From NCBI GenBank assembly GCA_017347465.1, contig AP021858.1, forward strand, positions 930,001 to 994,000: 64,000 nt of DNA, given 5' to 3'. The notes beneath the pieces are model-generated. The model saw nothing but the letters and a program-made list of their open reading frames with translations. It had not been told where the DNA came from and did not search any database. A program made the position numbers and the translations under genes. Source of the DNA: Candidatus Nitrosymbiomonas proteolyticus. GTDB taxonomy: Bacteria; Armatimonadota; Fimbriimonadia; Fimbriimonadales; Fimbriimonadaceae. Positions 37,988-46,386 of the stretch are shown piece by piece; positions within the stretch are counted from its first letter, which is position 1, and each line of letters begins with the position of its first letter.

Positions 37988-38867
37988 CGGGCCTTGACTT
38001 GAGTTTCACCCAGTCCTTGGCGGTGACGACAATCGCCAATCCTGGGTCGAACGACCGCAAGAGGTTACCTCCGTCCAAGGGGTCATGGTCGGGCAGCAAC
38101 CGCTTCTGGGCGATCTCAATCCCCGCGGCCTCGAGTGCCGCGACGAACCTCTCAGGGGAACCGATCGCGCAAAGCACGGCGACCCTCTGGCCGCTTTTCG
38201 GCGTGAGGGGAGTCCCTGTCGAACCCATTACGAACCGAAGGGGCTCCTCGGAGACCCGGAACTTTCCCGGCAGGACCAAGTCCGCGCGTTTCAGTCCGCT
38301 GCGGGGCTCACGGAAGGGGCCTGCGGGCAGGCACCTTGAGTTCTTTCCGGCAGGGTCGTGCAAGACCAGATACTTGCTCGCTTGCAGTCGGAGGTGCTGA
38401 AACCCATCGTCGAGGACCAGCACGGCATCGGGGAACTCTCGCTCGGCGATCTGGGCGGAATGCACCCTGTCCCGTCCCACGATAAGGGGCGTTTCCGGGA
38501 GCAGGTCTCGCAGGAGAGCGGCTTCATCTCCCCACTGCCCCGCAGAAAGGGGACCCTCCGGCGCAAGCGATGCCCCCGATTCAGACGCGCCGCGATACCC
38601 CGAACAAGACACCACCACAGTCGCCCCGAGCCGCCGAAGAGCATTCACTAAGTGGATCGTCACTGGGGTCTTGCCGCTGCCGCCGACGGTGAGGTTGCCA
38701 ACGCACAGGCTCACTACGGAAGGGCGGTAGGCCCGCTTCAGCCCCAAGGCATACATCGCCTCATACGACTTCCAGCCCGCGGCGTAAAGCCACGAGAAAG
38801 GGGTCAGCAGGGCCCGCAAGGCACGGGCTGCGAGGCCGGAACCGTACCAAACGTCCTGCGCCCGCAT
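37884..38867 (-). CDS. lpxK: tetraacyldisaccharide 4'-kinase
   Basis: A 327-residue LpxK phosphorylating lipid IV-A precursor at the 4' position on the inner membrane's cytoplasmic face. It has an N-terminal amphipathic/hydrophobic helix, the Walker A VGNLTVGGSGKTPVTIHLVN (~residues 57-70), and DEAALLRDLL then LVLDDGFQHLRL, the LpxK Walker B/catalytic Asp-His region. The start is ATG 38865-38867. A CATAAT lies 6 bases before it with no ribosome site between, so the transcript is probably leaderless. First gene of the eight-gene envelope operon ending at the S9 peptidase. It shows the organism makes lipid A. Confidence 0.95.
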   Translation of the reverse strand: MRAQDVWYGSGLAARALRALLTPFSWLYAAGWKSYEAMYALGLKRAYRPSVVSLCVGNLTVGGSGKTPVTIHLVNALRRLGATVVVSCSGYRGASESGASLAPEGPLSAGQWGDEAALLRDLLPETPLIVGRDRVHSAQIAEREFPDAVLVLDDGFQHLRLQASKYLVLHDPAGKNSRCLPAGPFREPRSGLKRADLVLPGKFRVSEEPLRFVMGSTGTPLTPKSGQRVAVLCAIGSPERFVAALEAAGIEIAQKRLLPDHDPLDGGNLLRSFDPGLAIVVTAKDWVKLKSRPDVQQHQFWFAQQSVAIEPAGSFAEWLRSALASGI

Positions 38868-38873
38868 GGGGCC

Positions 38874-38879
38874 ATTATG
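38874..38879 (-). promoter_or_regulatory. -10-like box CATAAT, 6 bases before lpxK
   Basis: Minus-strand CATAAT in the 38-base gap between the divergent lpxK and mtaB starts. No -35 consensus is seen. Confidence 0.5.
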
Positions 38880-38893
38880 GCAGGGCGTCGAAG

Positions 38894-38899
38894 TACACT
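38894..38899 (+). promoter_or_regulatory. -10-like box TACACT, 6 bases before mtaB
   Basis: Plus-strand TACACT in the same 38-base divergent gap, 6 bases from GTG 38906; the spacing again suggests a leaderless message. Confidence 0.45.
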
Positions 38900-38905
38900 T
38901 TGGGA

Positions 38906-40228
38906 GTGCCGAAGGCAGCGTTTACCACCTTGGGCTGCAAGGTCAATCAGTACGAAACCCAGCGCATTATCGAGAGCTTTGCCGGAGCGGGATTCGAGAT
39001 TGTGCCGTTCGATGCTGTCGCAGACGTTTATGTGATCAACTCGTGCAGCGTAACTTCCGTTGCCGAGGGCAAGAGCCGTTACACGATTCGAAGGGCCGCC
39101 CGGACGAACCCGCTGGCCAAGGTCGTCGTGACCGGATGCGCCGCGCAAATTGCTTTGAACAAGAACGAGGCGATCGAGGGCGCGCACGTCGTAGTTCCGA
39201 ACCCTGAAAAGCTCGACGCGCTCAAATACCTCTTCGAGTTCGCTCCTGACCTCGAGCGCGCGGCCCGTGAGAGCGGTTCGGCGATCACGCCAAGCGCCAC
39301 CCTGGGCCGGACCCGCGCGACGGTGAAGCTGCAAGACGGCTGCAACGTCCATTGCGCCTACTGCTCGATTCCCTTTACGCGGCCCGGAATGGTCTCGCGC
39401 GAGGCCAGTCAGGTCCTGGCGGAGGTTCGGAGGCTGGCGGAATTAGGATATCGCGAGGTGGTTCTCACCGGCGTTCTTATCGGCGCGTACGGGCCCGAAA
39501 GCGGTAGCGGGGGGCCGGGCTTCGAAGACATCGTCGGGAGCATCGCCCAAGTCGAAGGCGTCGAGCGGGTTCGAATCAGCAGCATCGAAATGCACCAAGT
39601 TTCGGACCGTCTGATCGACTTGATGCGGGCCGGCAAGGTCGTGCCGCACCTCCACATCCCGCTCCAGAGTGGCGACGACGAGGTGCTGGCTGACATGAAC
39701 CGTCGCTATCGCAAGTCCGACTACTTGGCGCTTTGCGACCGCCTCTACCGGGAGGTCGCCGACATCTCGCTCACGACCGACATCATGGTGGGGTTTCCCA
39801 CCGAGACTCCCGAAGCGTTCGCCTCGACCGCAGAAGTGTGCGAGCGGGCCGCTTACCTGAAGGCCCACGTGTTCCGGTTCAGCCCGAGATATGGGACTCC
39901 GGCGGACCAGTGGGGCGACCCCATCGACCCCGCCGAAAAGCAAGACCGAAGCAAGGTCTTGATGGGGATTGCGGCACGGACGAGCGAAGCTCACAAGCGG
40001 AGGTTTCTCGGGCGGACGATGCGAGTATTGATCGAGGGCCGGTCGGCGGGGTCGGGCCTGCTCTCCGGGCTCACGGACAATTACCTCGAAGTGAAGTTGA
40101 GCGGCCCGAAGGAATGGGTGGGAAGGTGCGTCGATGTCCGTCTCGACGAGTTGTCGAACGGAGCGCTTTTGGGCGAGCGCGTGACGGCCTCCCGCACCTC
40201 CGAGCTGCTGCTTTCTGCGGCTCGATAG
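38906..40228 (+). CDS. mtaB: tRNA t6A37 methylthiotransferase (MtaB/RimO-MiaB family)
   Basis: A 440-residue radical-SAM methylthiotransferase that converts t6A37 to ms2t6A37 in ANN-decoding tRNAs. The N-terminal UPF0004 domain supplies three cluster cysteines (TLGCKVNQYE, NSCSVT, TGCAAQ). The radical-SAM CxxxCxxC is CNVHCAYC (~residue 146), and VPHLHIPLQSGDDEVLADMN is the diagnostic family run. A C-terminal TRAM domain (~375-430) binds RNA. Start chosen at GTG 38906, giving the typical MPKAAFTTLGCKVNQYE opening; TTG 38900 is also in frame. MiaB and RimO are alternatives, but the N-terminal signature favours MtaB. Confidence 0.92.
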   Translation: MPKAAFTTLGCKVNQYETQRIIESFAGAGFEIVPFDAVADVYVINSCSVTSVAEGKSRYTIRRAARTNPLAKVVVTGCAAQIALNKNEAIEGAHVVVPNPEKLDALKYLFEFAPDLERAARESGSAITPSATLGRTRATVKLQDGCNVHCAYCSIPFTRPGMVSREASQVLAEVRRLAELGYREVVLTGVLIGAYGPESGSGGPGFEDIVGSIAQVEGVERVRISSIEMHQVSDRLIDLMRAGKVVPHLHIPLQSGDDEVLADMNRRYRKSDYLALCDRLYREVADISLTTDIMVGFPTETPEAFASTAEVCERAAYLKAHVFRFSPRYGTPADQWGDPIDPAEKQDRSKVLMGIAARTSEAHKRRFLGRTMRVLIEGRSAGSGLLSGLTDNYLEVKLSGPKEWVGRCVDVRLDELSNGALLGERVTASRTSELLLSAAR

Positions 40229-40281
40229 ATTTCTGGAAGGGTTCTCGCCACGCCAGGGCGAAACTTGAGGCAAGGAGCCAA

Positions 40282-40614
40282 ATGCCCACGCTGTTTACGC
40301 GGATTTTGCAGGGGGAGATCCCGGCTAAGATCGTCTACCAGGACGAACACTGCTTTGCGTTCGAGGACATCAACCCTCAAGCGCCCGTTCACGTCTTGAT
40401 CGTGCCGCGCGAGGAGATCGCGGGCGTTGCCGAGGCGCCCGATTCAGGCGATCATCAGTTCCTCCTGAACGCGGCAAGGAAGATCGCCGAGCAGATGGGA
40501 TTGGACTCTGGATTTCGGCTTGTGATCAACCAAGGCATGGACGCAGGGCAAACGGTCGATCACCTGCACGTCCACCTGTTGGCGGGTAGGCCGTTTTCGT
40601 GGCCTCCAGGCTAA
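40282..40614 (+). CDS. HIT family nucleotide hydrolase
   Basis: A 110-residue histidine-triad protein of the HINT/PKCI type, hydrolysing nucleoside phosphoramidates and aminoacyl-AMPs. The triad is DHLHVHLLAGRPFSWPPG near the C-terminus (HxHxH). The N-terminus TLFTRILQGEIPAKIVYQDE with CFAFEDINPQAPVHVLIVP is typical. The start ATG 40282 follows an AAGGAG ribosome site (40272-40277). It is 53 bases downstream of mtaB on the same strand and ends 15 bases before the oxidoreductase. Confidence 0.95.
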   Translation: MPTLFTRILQGEIPAKIVYQDEHCFAFEDINPQAPVHVLIVPREEIAGVAEAPDSGDHQFLLNAARKIAEQMGLDSGFRLVINQGMDAGQTVDHLHVHLLAGRPFSWPPG

Positions 40615-40629
40615 GGACTTGGCCGCCTG

Positions 40630-41748
40630 ATGCACCCAGATTTTCTCCCGACCGGAAAACCCGTCGTAGGCCGACGCCGGGGGTACGGAGAACTCCCGCT
40701 CGACAAGAGGCTGGGGGTGGGGATTCTCGGACTCCACGAAGGACACACGCTGCTCGTCGCCTTGCGCGCTTCCGGGCTTTGCCGGGCGGTCGCAGGGTGT
40801 GACCTTGCCGAAGAGAAGCGCGCGGCGGCACGACTCGCCTGCCCAGACCTGCACGTCTACGAGCGCTACGAGGACATGCTCGCCGACCCTGAGGTCAGGA
40901 TCGTCGCCCTTTACACCCCCGATCCGATGCACGCGGACCACATCGCCCAGGCCTTCATCGCAGGCAAGCACGTGATTTGCACCAAACCGCTCCTCACGTC
41001 GCTCGAACGGGCCGATGAGTTGCTGGCGCTAGCCCAGGATTCGGGGGTTCGGCTGCAAGTCGGGCAGTCCACGAGGTTCTTTGAGCCGTTCCAGCGCCAA
41101 CGAGAACTGTTCGAATCGGGTGTGATGGGCGAGGTCGAGGCCTTGGACGCCCACTACGTCCACCGGATGGACTGGTGGTACGAAAAGAGCCCCTGGACGC
41201 AAGGCTCGACGCACTGGGCCTTTCTCGGACTGAGCCACCCCATCGATTTGGCAAGGTGGTACTTGGGGGAGATCGACGAGGTTCATGCGCTCGGTTCCAT
41301 ATCGAGGTTGGCTCGGACCTACGGGATGCCCTCGCCGGATATTCTGTGCGTCAACCTTCGCGCCGCCGACTGCCGTGTCGCGCGGGTGTTCGGGCATTAC
41401 GGAGTTTCGGAGCACCCCCAAGGGCGGTCGCTGATCGAGTGCTGGCTGATGGGCTCGGAAGGGTCGTCGGTGGCGAGGTATCCGGACTTGAGGCTCACCT
41501 ACGCCCTCGAAAGGGATGGAATCGAGCACGAGGAAAACTACGAACGCGCGATGTCCGGCTACTACTTCCGGCACGAACTGAAGGGGATGCACTACGGCGA
41601 GTTCTGCAACTACGCGGACTATTTCGCCTCTAAGCTCCTGTCCGGCGAACCCAACAGCCCCGACCTCGCAGAAGGGATCGGCACGGTCGCGGTTCTCGTG
41701 GCTGTCGTGCGATCGCTCGAATCGGGCCAGCCGGTCCGAGTCGGCTAA
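40630..41748 (+). CDS. Gfo/Idh/MocA family oxidoreductase
   Basis: A 372-residue NAD(P)-dependent sugar oxidoreductase. The Rossmann loop LGVGILGLHEGHTLLVALRA starts at residue ~28, with an unusual GxHEGH in place of the common GxG(x)xG, which may shift cofactor use. VALYTPDPMHADHIAQAFIA and GKHVICTKPLLTSLERADEL are the canonical NxxH-like and xKP segments (Thr-Lys-Pro instead of Glu-Lys-Pro). The C-terminal domain has the catalytic Asp/His region STHWAFLGLSHPIDLARWYL. Substrate unknown; the TIM-barrel isomerases in the window could act in the same sugar or inositol pathways. Confidence 0.88.
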   Translation: MHPDFLPTGKPVVGRRRGYGELPLDKRLGVGILGLHEGHTLLVALRASGLCRAVAGCDLAEEKRAAARLACPDLHVYERYEDMLADPEVRIVALYTPDPMHADHIAQAFIAGKHVICTKPLLTSLERADELLALAQDSGVRLQVGQSTRFFEPFQRQRELFESGVMGEVEALDAHYVHRMDWWYEKSPWTQGSTHWAFLGLSHPIDLARWYLGEIDEVHALGSISRLARTYGMPSPDILCVNLRAADCRVARVFGHYGVSEHPQGRSLIECWLMGSEGSSVARYPDLRLTYALERDGIEHEENYERAMSGYYFRHELKGMHYGEFCNYADYFASKLLSGEPNSPDLAEGIGTVAVLVAVVRSLESGQPVRVG

Positions 41749-41770
41749 GGACGAAGCCCCCAAAACCCTC

Positions 41771-42670
41771 TCAGCTAGCGAACTGAAACACCTTCGCGTC
41801 GAACTTCTGATTGAAGTTCCATCCGGCCGACCAGTGGAGCCGGTACGGGCTCCCTTTGGCGTCCTTCCGGTCGACGCGGATTGTGACGGGAAGCTTTCGG
41901 TCTGCGTCGAACACCATCTCGATGGTGCACTCGCCGAGCTTCTTGGCCGAACTCGCCTTCCGAACCGCAAGGACTCGGAAATTGCGCACGATCTTGTCGC
42001 CGACCTTTCTTTCCCGTTCCTCGACCGTGGTCTCGAATCCGCCCTCGCCTCGCGCCAGACCCATCAGAACCGGCTTCCAGGCGTCCTTGCCGTCCACGAG
42101 GCCCCGGAACATGAGCCGCGAAAACTCGTAGGGCCACTTTTCGACCAGTTCCGTATCCGTCAGGTTAGCGTCCGCGCTCGCTGTTCCGACCGGAGTCTGA
42201 TCGGTTACGCCCTTGCCGCTGAACGATGCCTTCGTCGTGCCGTCGCTCTTGAGGCTCGCCGAACTCGGCGCTTCCTTGCCGACGAAGTAATCCACATGGA
42301 AATGTTTGGCGTCGGCAATCCGAATCACGCTCTTGTGCTGGCCCTTTCCTGCGGCGGTCAGGATGAGAGTCCGGGCCTCTCCATAGACCCCATTCAGATT
42401 CGCCATCGCGCCCGCAACTTCGTCGGCGAGCTGAGCGGCGGCAAGCTCGGTTTTCGTCCAGCCTTTGCTGCCTTTGGGGGGAGGCTCCGAAGGCTCGGCG
42501 AATTCAGGGGGGCTGGGCAGAAGCCCTTCGGGGATCGGCGAGTCGACGCCGGGCTTGGGGGAGTTGGACCCCACTGCGTTGGGCTTCGTGTCATCGGGCT
42601 TCTTGCTGGAGCAACCTGCCAGCACCAACGCTCCGACACAAAGAATCGTGATGGACCGGCTATTCACCAC
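41771..42670 (-). CDS. lipoprotein, LolA-like fold suspected
   Basis: A 299-residue lipoprotein. The signal SITILCVGALVLAGCSSKK has a clear lipobox (LAGC). A 60-residue Pro/Ser/Asp-rich linker follows, then a ~220-residue domain of alternating strands (GEARTLILTAAGKGQHKSVI, KHFHVDYFVGKEA, CTIEMVFDADRKLPVTIRV, WNFNQKFDAKVFQFAS). The pattern of N-terminal helix, long antiparallel sheet and the closing NxxFDxxxFxF resembles LolA/outer-membrane lipoprotein sorting or DUF2092 domains that bind acyl chains. The start is one of two tandem GTG codons (42668 or 42665). It ends 22 bases from the convergent oxidoreductase and sits just downstream of the GH57 gene. Confidence 0.75.
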   Translation of the reverse strand: MVNSRSITILCVGALVLAGCSSKKPDDTKPNAVGSNSPKPGVDSPIPEGLLPSPPEFAEPSEPPPKGSKGWTKTELAAAQLADEVAGAMANLNGVYGEARTLILTAAGKGQHKSVIRIADAKHFHVDYFVGKEAPSSASLKSDGTTKASFSGKGVTDQTPVGTASADANLTDTELVEKWPYEFSRLMFRGLVDGKDAWKPVLMGLARGEGGFETTVEERERKVGDKIVRNFRVLAVRKASSAKKLGECTIEMVFDADRKLPVTIRVDRKDAKGSPYRLHWSAGWNFNQKFDAKVFQFAS

Positions 42671-42676
42671 TTCGTT

Positions 42677-44395
42677 TTACCTCTTGGCGGCTTCAGAAGT
42701 TCCCCCGGCGGGGCGTTCTAACTTGGCCCAGTGGCCGAGATTAAGCTGCTGGAAGGCGGCATCTTTTTGCCTGCATTCTTGGAAGTACTCCTCCTCGGAT
42801 GGACTCAACGCTCCGCCCGCGTGGACCTTCTCCGCCATGCCCGCCAGTCGCTTGAACCTCTCGATATGATCGGCGAACCGCACCTCGGCATAGTCCCGAG
42901 CCGAAAACGTGGAGATGAGGAACTGCCAGTCGCTGGCTTCGGCAAGCAGCAGTTCGCGGGCGGCCTGTTCGACGATGCCGCGCGCGGGGCCGTCGCCATA
43001 GTCCCGAGCCATCCTCCGAAGCTCTCGCTCGGCCGGATAGAGCTCCTTCCACGTCCAGAAGTTGTCGTTGTTGAGCCAGACGTAGTGGTACCCCCCTTCT
43101 CCCCAGGAGCCCTCCGGCAAGGTCAGGGCGTGCCGCGCAGGCTCTTCGTCGAGGACTTCCGATCCAGTGGCGCATTGAACGTCCGGGTCGTTGTGGAGCC
43201 GTAGCGCGAGCTCGTAGAGGAACTCGGGACCTTCGAACCACCAATGGCCGAAGAGCTCGGTGTCGTACATAGCGACGAGCGTCCCCGATCGGCCCGCCTC
43301 ACCTCGGTAGAGCGCCAACTGCGACTTGAGCGTAGCCACGAGGTCTTCGGCGTGGCCGCCCAACCTCTCGAACGCCTGCCACGGGTCGTAGGGCTGCTTG
43401 GCGCCGAGGTTTCGCTTGTCTTCGCTGATCCGCCAGTACCTCAGTCGGCCCGGATAGAGCTGCTTATGGAACTCAAGGTAGTAAGGATCGCCCGGATAGC
43501 CGTGCTCACCCGACCACACCTTGATGGTCGTCTGCGGATCGCGCGCAAAACAAACGCTCCCGTTCGGAAGGGCGTAATGCTCGTATTCGCTCCGCGCTTC
43601 GGGCGGCGGCGTAAAGAACCGGCTGCTTTGAGCGAACAACTCGGCGAGCTGAGGGAATTGGAAGTGATAGGTCCCCAGCGGCGCCCCGCCCCGGATCATG
43701 TGCGAATCCACAAAGAAGTACTCGATCCCGTTTTCCGCCAGGTACTCCTCGACGCCCTTGCGAGGCCAAGCCACCTCTTCGCGCGAGAGCGGTGACCGCC
43801 ATTCGTAGGACGGCCGATAGGCGCACTCCGGAAGCCAAATGCCGCGGGGAGGCTTGCCGAAGTGCCCCTTGTGGGTGTCGACGGCGAGCTTCACTTGGGC
43901 TTGGCACGATTCGTCCGTGCCCAAGAGCGGCAAGTACCCGTGCGTGGCGGCGCAGGTGATGATCTCGATGGACCCCTGCTCCTGAAAGAACCGAAACCCC
44001 TCGAGGATTTGACGCCCCCAGACATGCTTGAACTGGACCAGCGCCCGGGTGTAGTAGCGTTGCCAGAACCCGGCAAGGCCCTCCATCCAAAGCGGCCCCT
44101 CGCCGTGGAAGCGCTTCTGGTCTTCGAGGGCGAAGTCGATCTTCGATTGGCAATACCCCTCGAACTCATCGCCGAAGCTTGGGTCCGCGAGTTGCTCGCA
44201 GAGGATTGGGGTCAAGTTGATCGTCCAGCGTGGCCGGATTCCCTGCCGATGCAGGCGGTCGAGCACGTCGAGAATCGGCAGATAGCACTCGGCCGCCGAC
44301 TCCATCAGCCAGTCGGTGCCGTGGGGCGATTTGCCGTGCGAGAGCACGTACGGCATGTGGGAGTGGAGGCAAAGGAGGAAGCGCCCGAACGGCAT
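42677..44395 (-). CDS. GH57 1,4-alpha-glucan branching enzyme
   Basis: A 572-residue GH57 enzyme with C-terminal DUF1957, the layout of archaeal and Thermus-type branching enzymes. The catalytic nucleophile is Glu190 in RGIWLPECAYRPS and the acid/base is Asp378 in AMYDTELFGHWWFEGPEF. The N-terminus LLCLHSHMPYVLSHGKSPHG has the GH57 HxHxP motif. Conserved IEIITCAATHGYLPLLGTD and the QHLGxGxH region (KVWSGEHGYPGDPYYLEFH) are both present. It introduces alpha-1,6 branches in glycogen. No glycogen synthase is nearby. CACAAT lies 6 bases before the ATG. Confidence 0.92.
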   Translation of the reverse strand: MPFGRFLLCLHSHMPYVLSHGKSPHGTDWLMESAAECYLPILDVLDRLHRQGIRPRWTINLTPILCEQLADPSFGDEFEGYCQSKIDFALEDQKRFHGEGPLWMEGLAGFWQRYYTRALVQFKHVWGRQILEGFRFFQEQGSIEIITCAATHGYLPLLGTDESCQAQVKLAVDTHKGHFGKPPRGIWLPECAYRPSYEWRSPLSREEVAWPRKGVEEYLAENGIEYFFVDSHMIRGGAPLGTYHFQFPQLAELFAQSSRFFTPPPEARSEYEHYALPNGSVCFARDPQTTIKVWSGEHGYPGDPYYLEFHKQLYPGRLRYWRISEDKRNLGAKQPYDPWQAFERLGGHAEDLVATLKSQLALYRGEAGRSGTLVAMYDTELFGHWWFEGPEFLYELALRLHNDPDVQCATGSEVLDEEPARHALTLPEGSWGEGGYHYVWLNNDNFWTWKELYPAERELRRMARDYGDGPARGIVEQAARELLLAEASDWQFLISTFSARDYAEVRFADHIERFKRLAGMAEKVHAGGALSPSEEEYFQECRQKDAAFQQLNLGHWAKLERPAGGTSEAAKR

Positions 44396-44401
44396 GGCGG
44401 T

Positions 44402-44407
44402 ATTGTG
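44402..44407 (-). promoter_or_regulatory. -10-like box CACAAT, 6 bases before the GH57 gene
   Basis: Fits the start-proximal -10 pattern seen at other genes in this window. No ribosome site lies between it and the ATG. Confidence 0.35.
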
Positions 44408-44481
44408 GCATGGCCGCTTGGCTCGGAAACGGAGTAACCCTGAGAATGATCTCGGAGTCTAACCCTGTGGAGGGACGTTGC

Positions 44482-45213
44482 ATGAAACGCCTTGTCGCCG
44501 CCTTGTGCGGTCTTTCGGCAGGTTGGGGGGTTATCGGTTGCGGAGAGTTGTCTTCGGAGCCACGCGCGTCTCAGCCGCAGGAGCCGACGCCCCAGACGTT
44601 CTTGGCGTTCACCGAACGGTGGTTTGAGCTTCAGGCCGACTCCCTAAGGATCAACTCGAAAGCTCTCGCTGAACTCTATCGGCAGCAGAAGGAAGATCCG
44701 CCCATCGATCCGAAGACGGGCAAGCCCCGCGAGGTCAATCCGCTCTCGATCATTCACACGTACTCCAACCTTGGATACAGATTTCCGATGATGTCCCCGG
44801 CGTTCAACACCTTCCAGCCGCATGTACTGGGCGCGAAGTCGGGGCTGATTCAGACGATCGACCCCGAGGCCGCTCGTCTCAGGATTTGGATCGAAGATTC
44901 CAAGCGATCCGTCGTGTGGCAGTTTTTCGCGCTCGAACAACTCGCTCGGCCGAACCCCCGGCCGAACTTCGTCGACGCGCCCGACGGGGTTCCTAGCGAA
45001 ATCAAGCCTGGCGAGTTCGTCGCCGTCGCGAAGAAGGCCCTGTCCGGCTCCCAAACCACCCTTTCTAGTGATAGCGATACCGCGACTTGGGTCGCAAGGC
45101 GGATGGACTACTTCGATGAGTCGTGTCTCGCGTGCCACCCCAAGGTGAAGTTGGGCGAACCCGCAGGCTGGATGATCTACGCAATGGGGAAGTCTCCCAG
45201 AAAGGAGCCCTGA
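44482..45213 (+). CDS. haem-binding lipoprotein with Tll0287-like (DUF3365) domain
   Basis: A 243-residue exported lipoprotein with one c-type haem. The signal VAALCGLSAGWGVIGCGELS has a lipobox-like VIGC at Cys21. Residues ~60-235 match the Tll0287-like (DUF3365) family: NPLSIIHTYSNLGYRFPMMS, RRMDYFDESCLACHPKVKLG with the CLACH haem motif, then GEPAGWMIYAMGK. This PAS-like sensor/haem fold is often tied to redox sensing or electron transfer. The start ATG 44482 has a GGAGGG ribosome site (44469-44474). It is convergent with tgt and divergent from GH57. The role here is unproven. Confidence 0.85.
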   Translation: MKRLVAALCGLSAGWGVIGCGELSSEPRASQPQEPTPQTFLAFTERWFELQADSLRINSKALAELYRQQKEDPPIDPKTGKPREVNPLSIIHTYSNLGYRFPMMSPAFNTFQPHVLGAKSGLIQTIDPEAARLRIWIEDSKRSVVWQFFALEQLARPNPRPNFVDAPDGVPSEIKPGEFVAVAKKALSGSQTTLSSDSDTATWVARRMDYFDESCLACHPKVKLGEPAGWMIYAMGKSPRKEP

Positions 45214-45227
45214 CGCGGGCACGGAGG

Positions 45228-46346
45228 TCAGGCCCTTTCGTACCGGGTCAGCAGATCGTCCCAAGTTCCCGTGGAGATCGCTTGCCGAATCTCCTCCATC
45301 AGCCGGGCGTAGAACGCCAGGTTGTGCAGTGTGGCTAACCGGGGACCGAGCGGCTCGGCCGCTTTGAAGAGGTGCCGGACGTAGGCTGCGCTGTAGCGCT
45401 GGGTGGGGGCAAAGACGCTCGCCGGATCGAACGGCCCTTTGTGCTTGGACCACCGCTCGTTGAGAATGTTGACGCGGCCCTGCAACGTGTAGAGGCAATG
45501 GTGGCGGGCCATCCGGGTCGGCAAGACGCAATCGAAGAGGTCGATGCCGCAAGACACAGCGTGAAGGATGTCCTGGGGGTGCCCCACTCCCATCAGATAG
45601 CGCGGCTTCTCTTGGGGGAGCAATGGGGCGACCTGGCGCACCACAGGCCTCTGCAACTCGGTGGGCTCGCCAACGCTCACGCCGCCGATCGCAAACCCAT
45701 CGAACGGCGCGTTGGAAATGAACTCGGCGGACTCACGGCGCAGGTCTTCGTGGACCCCGCCTTGGACGATTCCAAAGAGCGCCGGCCTTCGGGATTCGGG
45801 AAGCGAGAGTCGGGATTCCAGGTTCCTTGGCGCCCAAAGGTGCGTCAGCCGCATCGCCTCGGCGGCCTCCTCGCGCGCACAGGGGTAGGGCGGGCACACG
45901 TCGAGTGACATCGCAATATCGACTCCCAATTCCGATTGGATTCGGACCGATTCCTCAGGGCTCAAGAACAACTCACTGCCGTCGAGATGGGATCGAAACC
46001 GAACCCCCTCGTCGGTGAGAGACCTTCGCGACGACAGGCTCATCACCTGGTACCCGCCTGAGTCCGATAGAACCGCGCCGCACCAGCCCATGAACTTATG
46101 AATCCCGCCCAACTCGCGGACGGCCTCGGCCCCTGGGCGGAGGGCGAGGTGATAGGTGTTGGCTAGGATCAGCCGGTATCCCAGCGACTCCAAATCTTCG
46201 CTGCCGACGGTTTTCACCGCCCCTTGGGTTCCGACCGGCATAAAGGCGGGCGTCTCGACCACCCCTCCCGGCGTGCGTAAGAGCCCCCGGCGCGCCCCGG
46301 TCCGAGGGCACTCGGCGACGACTTCGAACGCGACGCGACCGTCCAC
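45228..46346 (-). CDS. tgt: tRNA-guanine transglycosylase lacking zinc-site cysteines
   Basis: A 372-residue TGT that swaps guanine-34 for preQ1 in GUN-anticodon tRNAs (queuosine pathway). Family core: RTPGGVVETPAFMPVGTQG, the Asp95 region AVLSDSGGYQVMSL, GIVQGGVHEDLR, MGVGHPQDI, and the nucleophile Asp272 in GIDLFDCVLPTRMARH. The usual zinc motif C-x-C-x2-C-x25-H is degenerate: Ser310, Phe312 and Thr315 replace the three cysteines while His341 (TLHNLAFY) remains. The start is GTG 46344-46346, giving the normal length; a frame extends to ATG 46403 into rnhC. CATAAT lies 7 bases before it. No other queuosine genes are in the window. Confidence 0.88.
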   Translation of the reverse strand: MDGRVAFEVVAECPRTGARRGLLRTPGGVVETPAFMPVGTQGAVKTVGSEDLESLGYRLILANTYHLALRPGAEAVRELGGIHKFMGWCGAVLSDSGGYQVMSLSSRRSLTDEGVRFRSHLDGSELFLSPEESVRIQSELGVDIAMSLDVCPPYPCAREEAAEAMRLTHLWAPRNLESRLSLPESRRPALFGIVQGGVHEDLRRESAEFISNAPFDGFAIGGVSVGEPTELQRPVVRQVAPLLPQEKPRYLMGVGHPQDILHAVSCGIDLFDCVLPTRMARHHCLYTLQGRVNILNERWSKHKGPFDPASVFAPTQRYSAAYVRHLFKAAEPLGPRLATLHNLAFYARLMEEIRQAISTGTWDDLLTRYERA

Positions 46347-46353
46347 AGACTCG

Positions 46354-46359
46354 ATTATG
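46354..46359 (-). promoter_or_regulatory. -10-like box CATAAT, 7 bases before tgt
   Basis: Minus-strand CATAAT in the 40-base gap between the divergent tgt and rnhC starts. Confidence 0.45.
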
Positions 46360-46372
46360 GATGCGCCGTAGG

Positions 46373-46378
46373 TATGCT
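46373..46378 (+). promoter_or_regulatory. -10-like box TATGCT, 8 bases before rnhC
   Basis: Plus-strand TATGCT in the same divergent gap, 8 bases from GTG 46387 with no ribosome site between. Confidence 0.45.
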
Positions 46379-46386
46379 CGCCCACT

